A stretch of 64,000 bases of DNA from Demequina lignilytica. GTDB taxonomy: Bacteria > Actinomycetota > Actinomycetes > Actinomycetales > Demequinaceae. Location of the stretch: contig NZ_JAUHPX010000005.1 in NCBI RefSeq assembly GCF_030418305.1, positions 62,001-126,000 on the forward strand, written 5' to 3'. The position numbers and the translations under genes are program-made. Positions 44,383-53,492 of the stretch are shown here, in pieces. Each line of letters begins with the position of its first letter. Positions within the stretch are counted from its first letter, which is position 1. A model generated the notes under the pieces. The model saw nothing but the letters and a program-made list of their open reading frames with translations, was not told where the DNA came from and did not search any database.

Positions 44383-45604
44383 TGCCGGCCCTCGCCGGCT
44401 CGTGCACCACCGGAGCCGGGGCTCCGGTGCGTGCGCGGACCCACCGCCACAGCAGCATCGTCCCCCAGACCGCGGCGTAGCCGAGCGCGGTGAGCGATGT
44501 TCCCAGGATCACGACGGGCACGGGCTCCGCTCCCGCGACGTCGAGCGGAGGGGCGCCGAGCGACCCGCGCGACAGCACGGTCACCGCGGTCAGGCCGACG
44601 GCGACCGAGGCCAGCGCCACCCCGCCCGCACGCGCCGAGGCCCAGTCGATCCCCAGCCGCCACCGCAGCGCGATCCTCACGATCGCTGCGATCACCACCA
44701 CGCCGACCGGCGCCCACGCCCACCAGCCGCCGGCGACCGTGGGGAGCGCGCCGAGCAGCGGCACGTCCGGCACCGCGCCCGCGGTGAGCGTGTCGGGCGC
44801 GTAGAGCGACCCGGCGCCCACGACGAACCCGGGCCCGATCAGCCACGTCAGCCCCCAGGCGACCATGGTCGGCACGTAGGCGAGCTCGGCGATCGCGAGC
44901 GCGCCCGCACCGAGGGGGTCGAGGCCCAGCCCGGTCGCCATCTCCGCGATGCCGACCCGTCCGAGCACCGCGAACGCGGCGGACAGCGCCCCCGCGGCCA
45001 GCCACAGCAGCCCGAGCGTGGCGAGGCCGAGCCGCAGTCCCCCGCGCACCTCCCCCGGAAGGCGGTCGAGCAGGTGGAGGCGTGCGCCGTAGGCGCGCCA
45101 GATGCCGATCGCGACCGCGGGCGCGGCGATCACCGCGGCCACCGTCGTCGCGCGCGCCACGGAGTCGCCCGTGGTGTCGGTCGCGGCCGTCGCGAGCCCG
45201 GCGATGAGCCCCGCGGACGATGCGAAGGACGCGCAGGCCAGCGCCCAGCTGATCCAGGACTTGGTCGCGAAGCGCCGCGCGACACCCGCGAGGATCAGCC
45301 CGCTGAGCAGCGGCAGGCCCAGGGGCACGAGGGAGACCGTGACCCCGCCCGCCACCACCGGCACGCCGTGGCCGAGCAGCCACACGTGGGTCGCCACCGT
45401 CGAGGCGCCACCCCAGTCGACCGTCGCGGAGCCGTCGAGGCTCGGGGCGCCGGCGATCGCCGCGAGGGCGGGCGCGAGGACCACCAGATAGGACAGCACC
45501 GCGCCCTGGACGCCCGTGAGGAGGCCGCCGGCCCAGCCGGGCAACGCGTCGCGCAGCCGCTCGAGGCGCGAGGGGGCGGGTGCGTCGGCGGGCATGGCAC
45601 CCAT
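44369..45604 (-). CDS. DUF6350 (PerM-like) polytopic membrane protein
   Basis: The 411-residue protein has about ten hydrophobic helices with a pattern of Gly/Ala-rich segments (LLSGLILAGVARRFATKSW, GLRLGLATLGLLWLAAGALSAAFAVLGR, GLGLDPLGAGALAIAELAYVPTMVAWGL). This layout and its place next to the purine and sucCD genes match the actinobacterial DUF6350 family, sometimes called PerM. The role is unknown. ATGs at 45604 and 45595 are both possible. Confidence 0.8.
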   Translation of the reverse strand: MGAMPADAPAPSRLERLRDALPGWAGGLLTGVQGAVLSYLVVLAPALAAIAGAPSLDGSATVDWGGASTVATHVWLLGHGVPVVAGGVTVSLVPLGLPLLSGLILAGVARRFATKSWISWALACASFASSAGLIAGLATAATDTTGDSVARATTVAAVIAAPAVAIGIWRAYGARLHLLDRLPGEVRGGLRLGLATLGLLWLAAGALSAAFAVLGRVGIAEMATGLGLDPLGAGALAIAELAYVPTMVAWGLTWLIGPGFVVGAGSLYAPDTLTAGAVPDVPLLGALPTVAGGWWAWAPVGVVVIAAIVRIALRWRLGIDWASARAGGVALASVAVGLTAVTVLSRGSLGAPPLDVAGAEPVPVVILGTSLTALGYAAVWGTMLLWRWVRARTGAPAPVVHEPARAGTTAS

Positions 45605-45660
45605 GGTCGCGCGCGTCGAGGACGATGCGGCGGACCGCCGCGCGGCGGCGATCCCGCGAA

Positions 45661-45710
45661 ATGGAGGATCGGTGCACAGAACTCGACGGTTCTGTGCACC
45701 GATCCGCCAT
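45661..45710. repeat. Long palindrome, copy 2 of a two-member family
   Basis: A 17-bp perfect core (45666-45682 with 45689-45705) extends with one mismatch to 22 pairs around a 6-nt loop. It aligns with the palindrome at 41341 without gaps, and most differences are paired substitutions that keep the stem. It lies after the sucD stop codon. Confidence 0.82.
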
Positions 45711-45777
45711 TGCAGCGCAGGGACGCGAACGGGGGCCGGACGCGTGCGCGCCCGGCCCCCGCATCGTCCACCCGTGA

Positions 45778-46659
45778 TCAGGCGGTGAGGATCTCCCGCA
45801 TCAGGCGAGCGGTCTCGGACGGCGTCTTGCCGACCTTGACGCCGGCGGCCTCGAGGGCCTCCTTCTTCGCCTGCGCCGTGCCGGCGGAGCCCGACACGAT
45901 GGCGCCGGCGTGGCCCATCGTCTTGCCCTCGGGCGCCTCGAAGCCCGCCACGTAGCCCACGACGGGCTTGGTCACGTTGGCCTTGATGAAGGCCGCCGCC
46001 CGCTCCTCGGCGTCGCCGCCGATCTCGCCGATCATGACGATCGCGGCGGTGTCGGGGTCGTTCTCGAAGGCCTCGAGGCAGTCGATGTGGGTGGTGCCCA
46101 CGATCGGGTCGCCGCCGATGCCGACCGCGGTGGTGAAGCCGATGTCGCGCAGCTCGAAGAGCATCTGGTAGGTCAGGGTGCCGGACTTCGACACCAGGCC
46201 GATCTTGCCGGGGCCCGTGATGGTGGCCGGCGTGATGCCCACGTTGGACTGGCCGGGCGTGATGAGGCCCGGGCAGTTCGGGCCGATCAGGCGCGTGCCC
46301 TTCGCCTGGGCGTAGGCGAAGAACTCCGCCGTGTCCGCGACCGGGACGCCCTCGGTGATGATCACCACGAGCGGCATGCCGGCGTCGACGGCCTCCATGA
46401 CGGCGGCCTTGGTGAACGGCGGCGGCACGAACAGCACGGAGACGTCCGCGCCCGTGGCTGCCATCGCCTCGGCGACGGTGCCGAACACCGGCACGGTCAC
46501 GTCGGCGGGGAACTCGACCTCGGTGCCCGCCTTGCGGGGGTTGACCCCGCCGACGATGGTGGTGCCCGACGCGAGCATGCGCTGCGTGTGCTTCATGCCC
46601 TCGGAGCCGGTCATGCCCTGGACGATCACCTTGGACTCTGCGGTGAGGAAGATGGCCAT
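45778..46659 (-). CDS. sucD: Succinyl-CoA synthetase alpha subunit
   Basis: The 293-residue protein has the CoA-binding N-terminus ([19 protein letters not shown]), [15 protein letters not shown] and the phosphohistidine loop [14 protein letters not shown]. With SucC it forms succinate, CoA and a nucleoside triphosphate from succinyl-CoA. It starts 11 bp after the sucC stop and is followed by a palindrome that may end the transcript. Confidence 0.96.
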   Translation of the reverse strand: MAIFLTAESKVIVQGMTGSEGMKHTQRMLASGTTIVGGVNPRKAGTEVEFPADVTVPVFGTVAEAMAATGADVSVLFVPPPFTKAAVMEAVDAGMPLVVIITEGVPVADTAEFFAYAQAKGTRLIGPNCPGLITPGQSNVGITPATITGPGKIGLVSKSGTLTYQMLFELRDIGFTTAVGIGGDPIVGTTHIDCLEAFENDPDTAAIVMIGEIGGDAEERAAAFIKANVTKPVVGYVAGFEAPEGKTMGHAGAIVSGSAGTAQAKKEALEAAGVKVGKTPSETARLMREILTA

Positions 46660-46670
46660 TGCGTTGCTCC

Positions 46671-47843
46671 TTAGGATGCCGCGGCGGCGAGCTCGGCGGC
46701 CTTGGCCGCGGCGCCGTCCATGGTGTCGACGATGGTCACGAGCGGGTGGTTCGCGGCGGCGAGGATCGCGCGCCCCTCCTCGACGGCGTTGCCGTCGAGA
46801 CGGACCACCAGCGGCTTCGAGGCCTCGTCGCCGAGCGCCTTCAGCGCCCCGACGATGCCGTCGGCGACCGCGACGCACGACGTGATGCCGCCGAACACGT
46901 TCACGAACACCGACTTCACCTGCGCGTCGTGGAGGATCACGTCGAGGCCGTTGGCCATCACCTCGGCCGAGGCGCCGCCGCCGATGTCGAGGAAGTTCGC
47001 GGGCTTCTGGCCGCCGAACTGCTCGCCCGCGTACGCGACCACGTCCAGGGTGGACATCACGAGGCCCGCGCCGTTGCCGATGATCCCCACGGAGCCGTCG
47101 AGCTTCACGTAGTTGAGGTTCATGTGCTTGGCCTTGGCCTCGAGCGGGTTCGCCGCGGCCTTGTCCTCGAGCGCGGCGTGGTCCTCGTGGCGGAACTCGG
47201 CGTTCTCGTCGAGGGTGACCTTGCCGTCGAGGGCGATGATCGACCCGTCCTCGGTGCGCACCAGGGGGTTGACCTCGACCAGGGTCGCGTCCTCGTTCTT
47301 GTACACGTCCCACAGCCGGGAGATCACGTCGGCGACCGGCGCCTTCAGGTCCTCCGGGAAGCCCGCGACGTCGACGATCTCGGCGGCCTTCGCGGCGTCG
47401 ATGCCGACCAGCGGGTCCACGGCGACCTTCGCCAGCGCGTCGGGCCGCTCGACCGCGAGCTGCTCGATCTCCATGCCGCCCTCGACCGAGCACATCGCGA
47501 GGTAGCGGCGCTCGGCGCGGTCCAGCAGGACGGAGAAGTAGAACTCCTCGGCGATCGCGGCGCCCGCGGCGATCATCACCCGGTGGACGGTGTGACCCTT
47601 GATGTCCATGCCGAGGATCGCGGCGGCATGCGCCTCGGCCTCCTCGGGCGAGCGGGCGAGCTTGACGCCGCCGGCCTTGCCTCGCCCTCCGGTCTTGACC
47701 TGGGCCTTGACGACGCAGACGCCGCCTCCCAGCTGCTCGGCCGCGGCGCGTGCCTCGGCGGGGGTGGTGGCGACGATGCCAGGGAGCACGGGGACCCCGT
47801 GCTTCTCGAACATGTCGCGCGCCTGGTACTCGTACAGGTCCAT
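46671..47843 (-). CDS. sucC: Succinyl-CoA synthetase beta subunit
   Basis: The 390-residue protein has an ATP-grasp fold ([60 protein letters not shown]) and a C-terminal CoA-ligase domain ([25 protein letters not shown]). The leader TGAGGACAGTGCATG matches icd. A 20-bp palindrome lies in its upstream region. Confidence 0.96.
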   Translation of the reverse strand: MDLYEYQARDMFEKHGVPVLPGIVATTPAEARAAAEQLGGGVCVVKAQVKTGGRGKAGGVKLARSPEEAEAHAAAILGMDIKGHTVHRVMIAAGAAIAEEFYFSVLLDRAERRYLAMCSVEGGMEIEQLAVERPDALAKVAVDPLVGIDAAKAAEIVDVAGFPEDLKAPVADVISRLWDVYKNEDATLVEVNPLVRTEDGSIIALDGKVTLDENAEFRHEDHAALEDKAAANPLEAKAKHMNLNYVKLDGSVGIIGNGAGLVMSTLDVVAYAGEQFGGQKPANFLDIGGGASAEVMANGLDVILHDAQVKSVFVNVFGGITSCVAVADGIVGALKALGDEASKPLVVRLDGNAVEEGRAILAAANHPLVTIVDTMDGAAAKAAELAAAAS

Positions 47844-47926
47844 GCACTGTCCTCACGCGAGAGTGCGCGCCCGCGTCGGCGCGCGTCCGATGGTGCGTAG
47901 GTCAGCCTACCCATGACCGGCGACGC

Positions 47927-47968
47927 TTCGGGACCATGGTCCCGAAAAATGTCGACAAAATTGTCGCC
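47927..47968. promoter_or_regulatory. Palindromic candidate operator upstream of sucCD
   Basis: A perfect 20-bp palindrome centred on GGGACCATGGTCCC (47927-47946) is followed by an AT-rich stretch with CGACAA, AA, TTGTCG (47953-47966). On the minus strand a possible -10 box TAGGCT lies about 20 bp downstream, so the palindrome would sit at the -35 region of sucC. Confidence 0.6.
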
Positions 47969-47996
47969 AAAGGTGGGCGACGATGCGGTGGACAGA

Positions 47997-48644
47997 TCAG
48001 CCCGCCGTCTCCCCGGGCGCGACGAAGCCGGTCTCGTACGCCGCGATGACCGCCTGCGTGCGGTCGCGCACGCCGAGCTTGGTGAGGATCGAGGCGACAT
48101 GGGACTTCACCGTCTCGACGGACACGAACATCTCGGAGGCGATCTCGCCGTTGGACAGTCCGCGCGCCAGCGCGCGCAGCACATCCTGCTCGCGATCGGT
48201 CAGCTCCGGCAGCGTCCCGCCGGGCTCCCGCGTGGCGAAGCGCTCGATCACGGAGCGGGTCGATGCGGGGAACAGCAGGGACTCCCCCGCGGCGACGACG
48301 CGGGCGGCCTCGATGAGCTCGGCGGGCGGCACCCGCTTGAGCACGAACCCCGACGCTCCCGACCGCAGCGCCTCGAAGACGTACTCGTCGACCTCGAAGG
48401 TGGTCAGCACCAGGACCGCGACGCCGGGGACCGAGGCGAGGATCCGGCGCGTCGCCTCGAGCCCGTCCATGCCGGGCATCCGGATGTCCATGAGCATGAC
48501 GTCGGGCCGCGTCTGGGCCGCCAGGGCCACCGCGGCGGCACCGTCGCCCGCCTCACCCACGACCTCCCACCCCGGCTCGGACCCCATGATCGCGCGCAGC
48601 CCCATCCGCACCAGCGGGTCGTCGTCCACGATCGCGATCCTCAT
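47997..48644 (-). CDS. LuxR/NarL-type response regulator
   Basis: The 215-residue protein has a receiver domain (IVDDDPLVRMGL, phospho-acceptor Asp in DVMLMDIRMPGMDG, Lys in FVLKRVPP) and a C-terminal LuxR helix-turn-helix (LTDREQDVLRALARGLSNGEIASEMFVSVETVKSHVASIL). Its ATG overlaps the kinase stop (ATGA). The divergent MMPL exporter is its likely target. Confidence 0.93.
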   Translation of the reverse strand: MRIAIVDDDPLVRMGLRAIMGSEPGWEVVGEAGDGAAAVALAAQTRPDVMLMDIRMPGMDGLEATRRILASVPGVAVLVLTTFEVDEYVFEALRSGASGFVLKRVPPAELIEAARVVAAGESLLFPASTRSVIERFATREPGGTLPELTDREQDVLRALARGLSNGEIASEMFVSVETVKSHVASILTKLGVRDRTQAVIAAYETGFVAPGETAG

Positions 48645-49996
48645 GGCGCCACCTTGGCACGCAGCCCCGCCCACGGCGACCCGGGCTCGCCGGCCCCGAT
48701 CTCCGTGCCGAGCGGCAGCAGCGCGCGGACGGCGAAGCCGCCAGCCTCGGGGCCCAGCGCGGCGACGCCGCCCATCAGGCCCACCCGGTCGCGGATGCCG
48801 GCGAGGCCACGCCCGCCCGCCGCCCGGTCGCGCGGCGCGGGCACTCCGGCGGCGGGGCCGTTGACCACCGCGATCCCGAGAGCGTCCCCATCCCGCGCGA
48901 CCAGCACGTCGACCGGCGCGCCCGGCGCGTGCCGCGCGGCGTTGGTGAGCGCCTCCCGGACCACGGCGTACGCGGTCCGGCCCAGGGCGCCGGCGATCCC
49001 GTCCGCATCGACGCGGCACGTCACCGTGGCCCCGGCGCGCCTCGACGCGCCCGCCAGCTCCTCGATCTGCTCGACGGAGGGCAGCGGGGCGAGCGGCGCA
49101 TCGTCGCCACGGATGGTCGCGATGATCCGGTCCAGCTCGCCCATGGCGGCACGCCCGCGCTCCTCGATGTTCTGCAGCGCGCGCCTGGCGAACTCGGGGT
49201 CGGAGTCGAACACGTGGGCCCCGGCCCCGGCCTGCACCACGTTCATGGTGATCATGTGGCCGATGCTGTCGTGCAGCTCCTGGTCGATGCGGACCTGGGC
49301 CTCCGCCCGCTCCGCGCGAGCGGTGGCCTCACGTGCGGCCGCGCTCACGCGCGGGCCGAGCGCCCAGCGCGCGAGAGCACGGTGGAGGGAGGCGAAGGCG
49401 CGCGCCGCGAGCGTCAGCGCGGGCGTGATCAGGAGCGCGAGCGGCAGGGCTGCGTAGCCCCAGCGCCACCCGCCCGCGTCGAGCGCGGCCTCGGCGGTCG
49501 CCTCGGTCGAGACGTCGATCCAGCCGACCTCGTAGCCGAGCACCAGCCCGAAGGCCACGACGAGCGACAGCGGCAGCACCACGGCGACCAGGGCGATCGC
49601 GAACCCGACCGGGCCGGTGACGATCCGGACGGACACCCACGCGAGGACGCGCCACGCGGCGGCGTCATGAGCGAGCTCGAGCGTGTACCTCGCGGCCCTG
49701 GCGCCCGCCGAGACCCGGGCGTCGGAGCGCGGGCGGGCGTCGGGGGGAGGGATGCGCACGCCGAGCAGCCCGTTCACCTGGGCGCGCTCGACCGCCCCGA
49801 TCCACCGCATCGACACCTGGGTCGCGACGAACACCGCGAAGCCGACCCAGACGATCAGCAGGCTCAGCGACACCGCGTACATGGTGATCGCGTAGACGAA
49901 CCAGACCACCCCCATCGGCAGTCCGAGCAGCAGGAACCCGAGCTCGCCGGCGGTGCGGGACGAGTAGGGCGCTGCGAGGTACCTCAGGAAGCTCAT
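48641..49996 (-). CDS. Sensor histidine kinase (HisKA_3 type)
   Basis: The 451-residue protein has four hydrophobic segments in two pairs (about 20-60 and 130-200), then the dimerisation domain with phospho-acceptor ELHDSIGHMITM and an ATPase domain (VVREALTNAARHAPG as N box, GGRGLAGIRDRV as G box). It pairs with the overlapping regulator. The start at 49996 follows CACGAT by 6 nt; an upstream ATG exists. Confidence 0.91.
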   Translation of the reverse strand: MSFLRYLAAPYSSRTAGELGFLLLGLPMGVVWFVYAITMYAVSLSLLIVWVGFAVFVATQVSMRWIGAVERAQVNGLLGVRIPPPDARPRSDARVSAGARAARYTLELAHDAAAWRVLAWVSVRIVTGPVGFAIALVAVVLPLSLVVAFGLVLGYEVGWIDVSTEATAEAALDAGGWRWGYAALPLALLITPALTLAARAFASLHRALARWALGPRVSAAAREATARAERAEAQVRIDQELHDSIGHMITMNVVQAGAGAHVFDSDPEFARRALQNIEERGRAAMGELDRIIATIRGDDAPLAPLPSVEQIEELAGASRRAGATVTCRVDADGIAGALGRTAYAVVREALTNAARHAPGAPVDVLVARDGDALGIAVVNGPAAGVPAPRDRAAGGRGLAGIRDRVGLMGGVAALGPEAGGFAVRALLPLGTEIGAGEPGSPWAGLRAKVAP

Positions 49997-50002
49997 GTCC
50001 TC

Positions 50003-50008
50003 ATCGTG
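50003..50008 (-). promoter_or_regulatory. Possible -10 box of a leaderless promoter (histidine kinase)
   Basis: CACGAT on the minus strand is followed by 6 nt and the ATG at 49996, the same box and spacing as at the GNAT gene. Confidence 0.4.
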
Positions 50009-50052
50009 CCTGGTGCAGACCTTCATCACCACGCCCGCACGGCGGATCCCGA

Positions 50053-50090
50053 CTCCCCCGTCCGGGGGATCCCCGAGGGGTGCTCCCCCG
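50053..50090. promoter_or_regulatory. Repeated C-tract sites between kinase and MMPL genes (candidate regulator site)
   Basis: CTCCCCCG occurs at 50053-50060 and again at 50083-50090, exactly 30 bp apart. An inverted copy (CGGGGGA, 50063-50069) faces the first to form a 7-bp hairpin. The placement in the 237-bp divergent gap fits binding by the adjacent LuxR-type regulator. Confidence 0.45.
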
Positions 50091-50233
50091 CGCGCACCGG
50101 GGACGAACCCCCCTCGCGGGGCAGCGATCTCGCTCTCGAGCGGGCTGTGCCCGACCCCGTCGGCGCGGAACCGTGGAGACAGCGGCGCACCATGACTCCG
50201 ACCGGCGCCGCGGGGCCGAAGGGGGACTCCATC

Positions 50234-52372
50234 ATGACCATCGCACTCACCGGGCGGATCGCCCGGGCCTCGGCCTCACGGCCCTGGCTCACCATCCTCG
50301 GATGGGTCGTGCTCATCGCGGCCTCCGTGGTCCTCGCGGGAGGGCTGGGCGACGCGCTCACCCAGGCCGACCGCAACCTCGTCACCACCGAGTCGGACAC
50401 GGCGGCGGCCATCGACTCACGCGAGCGCGGCGACGGCACCGGCCCGATCACCGAGACCGTCGTGGTGCAGGCCGACGACCCGGCGGCGCTCGCGGCCGGC
50501 GCGGACGCCGCGGCCGACGCGACGGCCACCGTCGCGGGTGTCGACTCGGCGACCGTGCTGCCCGCGCCCTCGCAGTCGGGCCGCTCCGCTCTGGTCCAGA
50601 TCACGGTCGACCGCGATCACCCCGAGGCCACGGGCACCGACCTGCTCGCGGCGGTCGACGGCCTGGCCGTCGACGGCGCGACGTTCTCCAGCTACGGCCC
50701 CCTCACGGGAGAGGCGATGTTCGACGGGCTCGCGGAGGACACGCTGGTGCGCGGCGAGCTGATCGGCATCGGCGTCGCCGTGCTCATCCTGCTCGTCGTC
50801 TTCGGCGCGCTCGTCGCGGCCGGCATCCCGCTGCTGGTGAGCCTGGTGGCGATCACGACCGCGGTCGGCGCCACCGCCGTGGTGGGGGCCGCGTTCGACC
50901 TCTCCTTCTTCATCGTGAACATGATCACGATGATGGGCCTCGCCCTCGGCGTCGACTACACGCTGGTGACCGTGCAGCGCTTCCGCGAGGAGCTCGGTCA
51001 CGGCCGCAGCCCGCTCGACGCGGTGACCGTCGCGGGCTCGACCGCCAACCGCGCGGTCCTGTTCTCGGGCCTCACCGTCCTGGTCTCGCTCGCCGGCATG
51101 CTGCTGGTGCCCAACACGCTGATGCGCAGCCTCGGGGCGGGCGCGATGCTCGCGGCGATCATGTCGGTCGTCACGGCGCTCACGCTCCTGCCGGCGGTCC
51201 TCCGCCTGCTGGGGTCCCGCGTGAACAAGGGCCGCATCCCGCTCAGCCGCGCGGGGCGCGAGCCGCGCGCGTGGCGCGGGATCGCCCGCGTGGTGACGGG
51301 CCGCCCGGTGGCGAGCCTCGTGACCGGGCTCGTGGCGCTCGTCGCGCTGGCGGCGCCGATCGCGGGCATCCGGCTCGCGTTCCCCGGCCTCGAGGCGCTG
51401 CCCGCGGACAACGAGTTCCGCGTCGCGTCCGAGGTCCTCGTGGAGGACTTCGGCTTCGGCGGGGAGTCCACGGTCGTCGCCATCGAGGGCGCCTCCTCCG
51501 ACCCGGCCGCCGTCGAGGAGCTGGCGGCGTGGATCGAGGACTCCCCGGGCTTCGCCGAGACCACGGTCGACGTGCGAGGTGACGCGGCGTTCATCGACAC
51601 CAAGGACGTCTACGGCGGGGCCGACCCGCGGGCGGAGCAGGCGATCGTCGACCTGCGCGACCACATCGCCGGGACCGGCCTCGACGCCTACGTCGGCGGC
51701 GACCAGGCGGGCGGCCTGGACTTCACGGGGCTGATCACGGAGGCGACGCCGTGGGTGCTCCTCGCGGTGCTCGGCGCGTCGTTCGTCCTGCTGCTGATCG
51801 CGTTCCGCTCGATCGTCATCCCCGCGACGGCGATCCTCCTGAACCTGCTCAGCGCAGCGGCCGCGTACGGCCTCATGGTGATCGTGTTCCAGTGGGGCCT
51901 GGGCGCCGAGCTGCTCGGCATGCCGCACACCGAGGCGATCGCGCCGTGGATCCCGCTGTTCCTGTTCGCCGTCCTGTTCGGGCTGTCGATGGACTACCAC
52001 GTGTTCCTGCTGACACGCATCAAGGAGCGTCACGACGCGGGCGACACCACCAAGGCGGCGGTCGTGCACGGGGTCAGCCGGACGGGGTCGCTCATCACCG
52101 GCGCGGCCCTCATCATGGTCGCGGTGTTCGCGGGCTTCGCCCTGGGCGACCTGGCCGAGTTCGCGCAGATGGGGTTCGGGCTCGCCGCGGCGGTCATCAT
52201 CGACGCGACCGTGGTCCGCACCGTCCTGGTGCCGTCCCTGATGACGCTGCTCGGCCGCTGGAACTGGTACCTGCCGCGCGGCCTCGGGTGGCTGCCCGAG
52301 ATGCGCATCGAGGCCGAGCCCGCCCCGGTCCGGCCGGAGCGCGAGCCCGCGCTCGTGCCCGTCGCGCGCTGA
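50234..52372 (+). CDS. MMPL-family (RND) membrane transporter
   Basis: The 712-residue protein has twelve membrane segments in two halves, each with an extracytoplasmic loop. The proton-relay motifs are present: GLALGVDYTLVTVQRFREE in the first half and FGLSMDYHVFLLTRIKERHD in the second. Such proteins export lipids or drugs. The ATG at 50234 follows a GGGGG-rich ribosome-binding site. A divergent two-component pair suggests induction by membrane stress or a compound. Confidence 0.92.
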   Translation: MTIALTGRIARASASRPWLTILGWVVLIAASVVLAGGLGDALTQADRNLVTTESDTAAAIDSRERGDGTGPITETVVVQADDPAALAAGADAAADATATVAGVDSATVLPAPSQSGRSALVQITVDRDHPEATGTDLLAAVDGLAVDGATFSSYGPLTGEAMFDGLAEDTLVRGELIGIGVAVLILLVVFGALVAAGIPLLVSLVAITTAVGATAVVGAAFDLSFFIVNMITMMGLALGVDYTLVTVQRFREELGHGRSPLDAVTVAGSTANRAVLFSGLTVLVSLAGMLLVPNTLMRSLGAGAMLAAIMSVVTALTLLPAVLRLLGSRVNKGRIPLSRAGREPRAWRGIARVVTGRPVASLVTGLVALVALAAPIAGIRLAFPGLEALPADNEFRVASEVLVEDFGFGGESTVVAIEGASSDPAAVEELAAWIEDSPGFAETTVDVRGDAAFIDTKDVYGGADPRAEQAIVDLRDHIAGTGLDAYVGGDQAGGLDFTGLITEATPWVLLAVLGASFVLLLIAFRSIVIPATAILLNLLSAAAAYGLMVIVFQWGLGAELLGMPHTEAIAPWIPLFLFAVLFGLSMDYHVFLLTRIKERHDAGDTTKAAVVHGVSRTGSLITGAALIMVAVFAGFALGDLAEFAQMGFGLAAAVIIDATVVRTVLVPSLMTLLGRWNWYLPRGLGWLPEMRIEAEPAPVRPEREPALVPVAR

Positions 52373-52379
52373 GGACCAG

Positions 52380-52413
52380 GCAGCCCCGGACCGGTCATCC
52401 GGTCCGGGGCTGC
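52380..52413. terminator. Bidirectional hairpin terminator between MMPL and ldh
   Basis: A perfect 15-bp stem (52380-52394 with 52399-52413) with a TCAT loop lies between two converging genes, 7 bp after one stop and 13 bp from the other. Confidence 0.85.
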
Positions 52414-52426
52414 GATGCGCGGTCCG

Positions 52427-53377
52427 TCAGACGGCGAAGCGCTCGAAGGTCTCGCGGATCGAGCGCGCCGACGCCTCCAGCGCCGCCTCCTCCGAGGCGT
52501 CCATGGGCACGGTCGCGTGGTGCTCGATCCCGTTGCGGCCGATCACCGCGGGCAGCGACATGCAGACCTCGCCGACGCCGGGGTAGTCGATGAGCGTCGA
52601 GACGGGCATGATCCGGCGCTGGTCGCCGAGCACCGCCTCGACGATCCGCGCGCCAGCGGCGCCGATCGCGTAGTTGGTCGCGCCCTTGCCCTCGATGATC
52701 GTGTACGCCGACCGCATGACGTCGTGGTGGATGCGCTCCCGCACCTCCTCCGTCATGACGACGTTCCCCGCGCGGTCACGCCACTCCATGAGCGGCTGAC
52801 CGCCGATGGTCGCCGACGACCAGAGCGCGACCTCGGAGTCCCCGTGCTCGCCCGCGATGTACGCGTGCACGTTGCCCACCGCGATGTCGCATTCGGCGGC
52901 GATCTGGTGGCGCAGCCGGGAGGTGTCGAGCGCGGTGCCGGAGCCGAACATGCGCGCCGGGTCCATGCCGGACTTCTTGACGGCGGCGAGGGTGACCACG
53001 TCGACCGGGTTGGTGACGAGGATGTAGATCGCGTCCGGCGCGACCTCGAGCAGCGGGGGCAGGACCTTGTCCATCAGCGAGATGGTCGCGCCCGCCAGGT
53101 CCATGCGCGACTGGCCGGGCTGCTGCTTGGCGCCGGCGGTGATGACCACCACGTCGGAGTTCTCCACCACGCCCACGTCGTTCGAGCCGAGCACCGTCGC
53201 CTCGGGCATGAACTGGATGCCCTGGGCGAGGTCGAGCGCCTCCGCCTCGACCTTCGCCTTGTTGATGTCGTAGAGGGCGACGGTGCGGGCGAAACCGCGC
53301 ATCAGCCCTGCGTAGGCGAGGGTCGCGCCCACGGCGCCCGCTCCCACGATCGAGACCTTCGACGTCCTGGCATCCAT
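52427..53377 (-). CDS. ldh: L-lactate dehydrogenase
   Basis: The 316-residue protein has VSIVGAGAVGATLAYA (NAD site), ITAGAKQQPGQSRMDL (the Gln after GAK marks lactate rather than malate specificity), GSGTALDTSRLRHQIA and AGEHGDSEVALWSS (catalytic His). It reduces pyruvate to lactate. The start at 53377 follows a GGGGAGG ribosome-binding site. Confidence 0.93.
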   Translation of the reverse strand: MDARTSKVSIVGAGAVGATLAYAGLMRGFARTVALYDINKAKVEAEALDLAQGIQFMPEATVLGSNDVGVVENSDVVVITAGAKQQPGQSRMDLAGATISLMDKVLPPLLEVAPDAIYILVTNPVDVVTLAAVKKSGMDPARMFGSGTALDTSRLRHQIAAECDIAVGNVHAYIAGEHGDSEVALWSSATIGGQPLMEWRDRAGNVVMTEEVRERIHHDVMRSAYTIIEGKGATNYAIGAAGARIVEAVLGDQRRIMPVSTLIDYPGVGEVCMSLPAVIGRNGIEHHATVPMDASEEAALEASARSIRETFERFAV

Positions 53378-53492
53378 GAATGATCCTCCCCGGGATGAGT
53401 CCTGCGACGAGCCTAGTGGGGTGCCAGGGACGGCGGGAATGGCTGGACGATGCGGCGTCACGGCCGGTGGCGGTCGCACCGCCGGCGGCGCG

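Noticed and set aside
48929..50233. Long N-terminal extension of the MMPL frame
   Set aside because: It is antisense to the histidine kinase. The start at 50234 has a ribosome-binding site and the first membrane helix directly after it.
52427..53377. Second malate dehydrogenase
   Set aside because: The substrate loop reads GAKQQPGQSR, with the glutamine that marks lactate dehydrogenase instead of the arginine of malate dehydrogenase.
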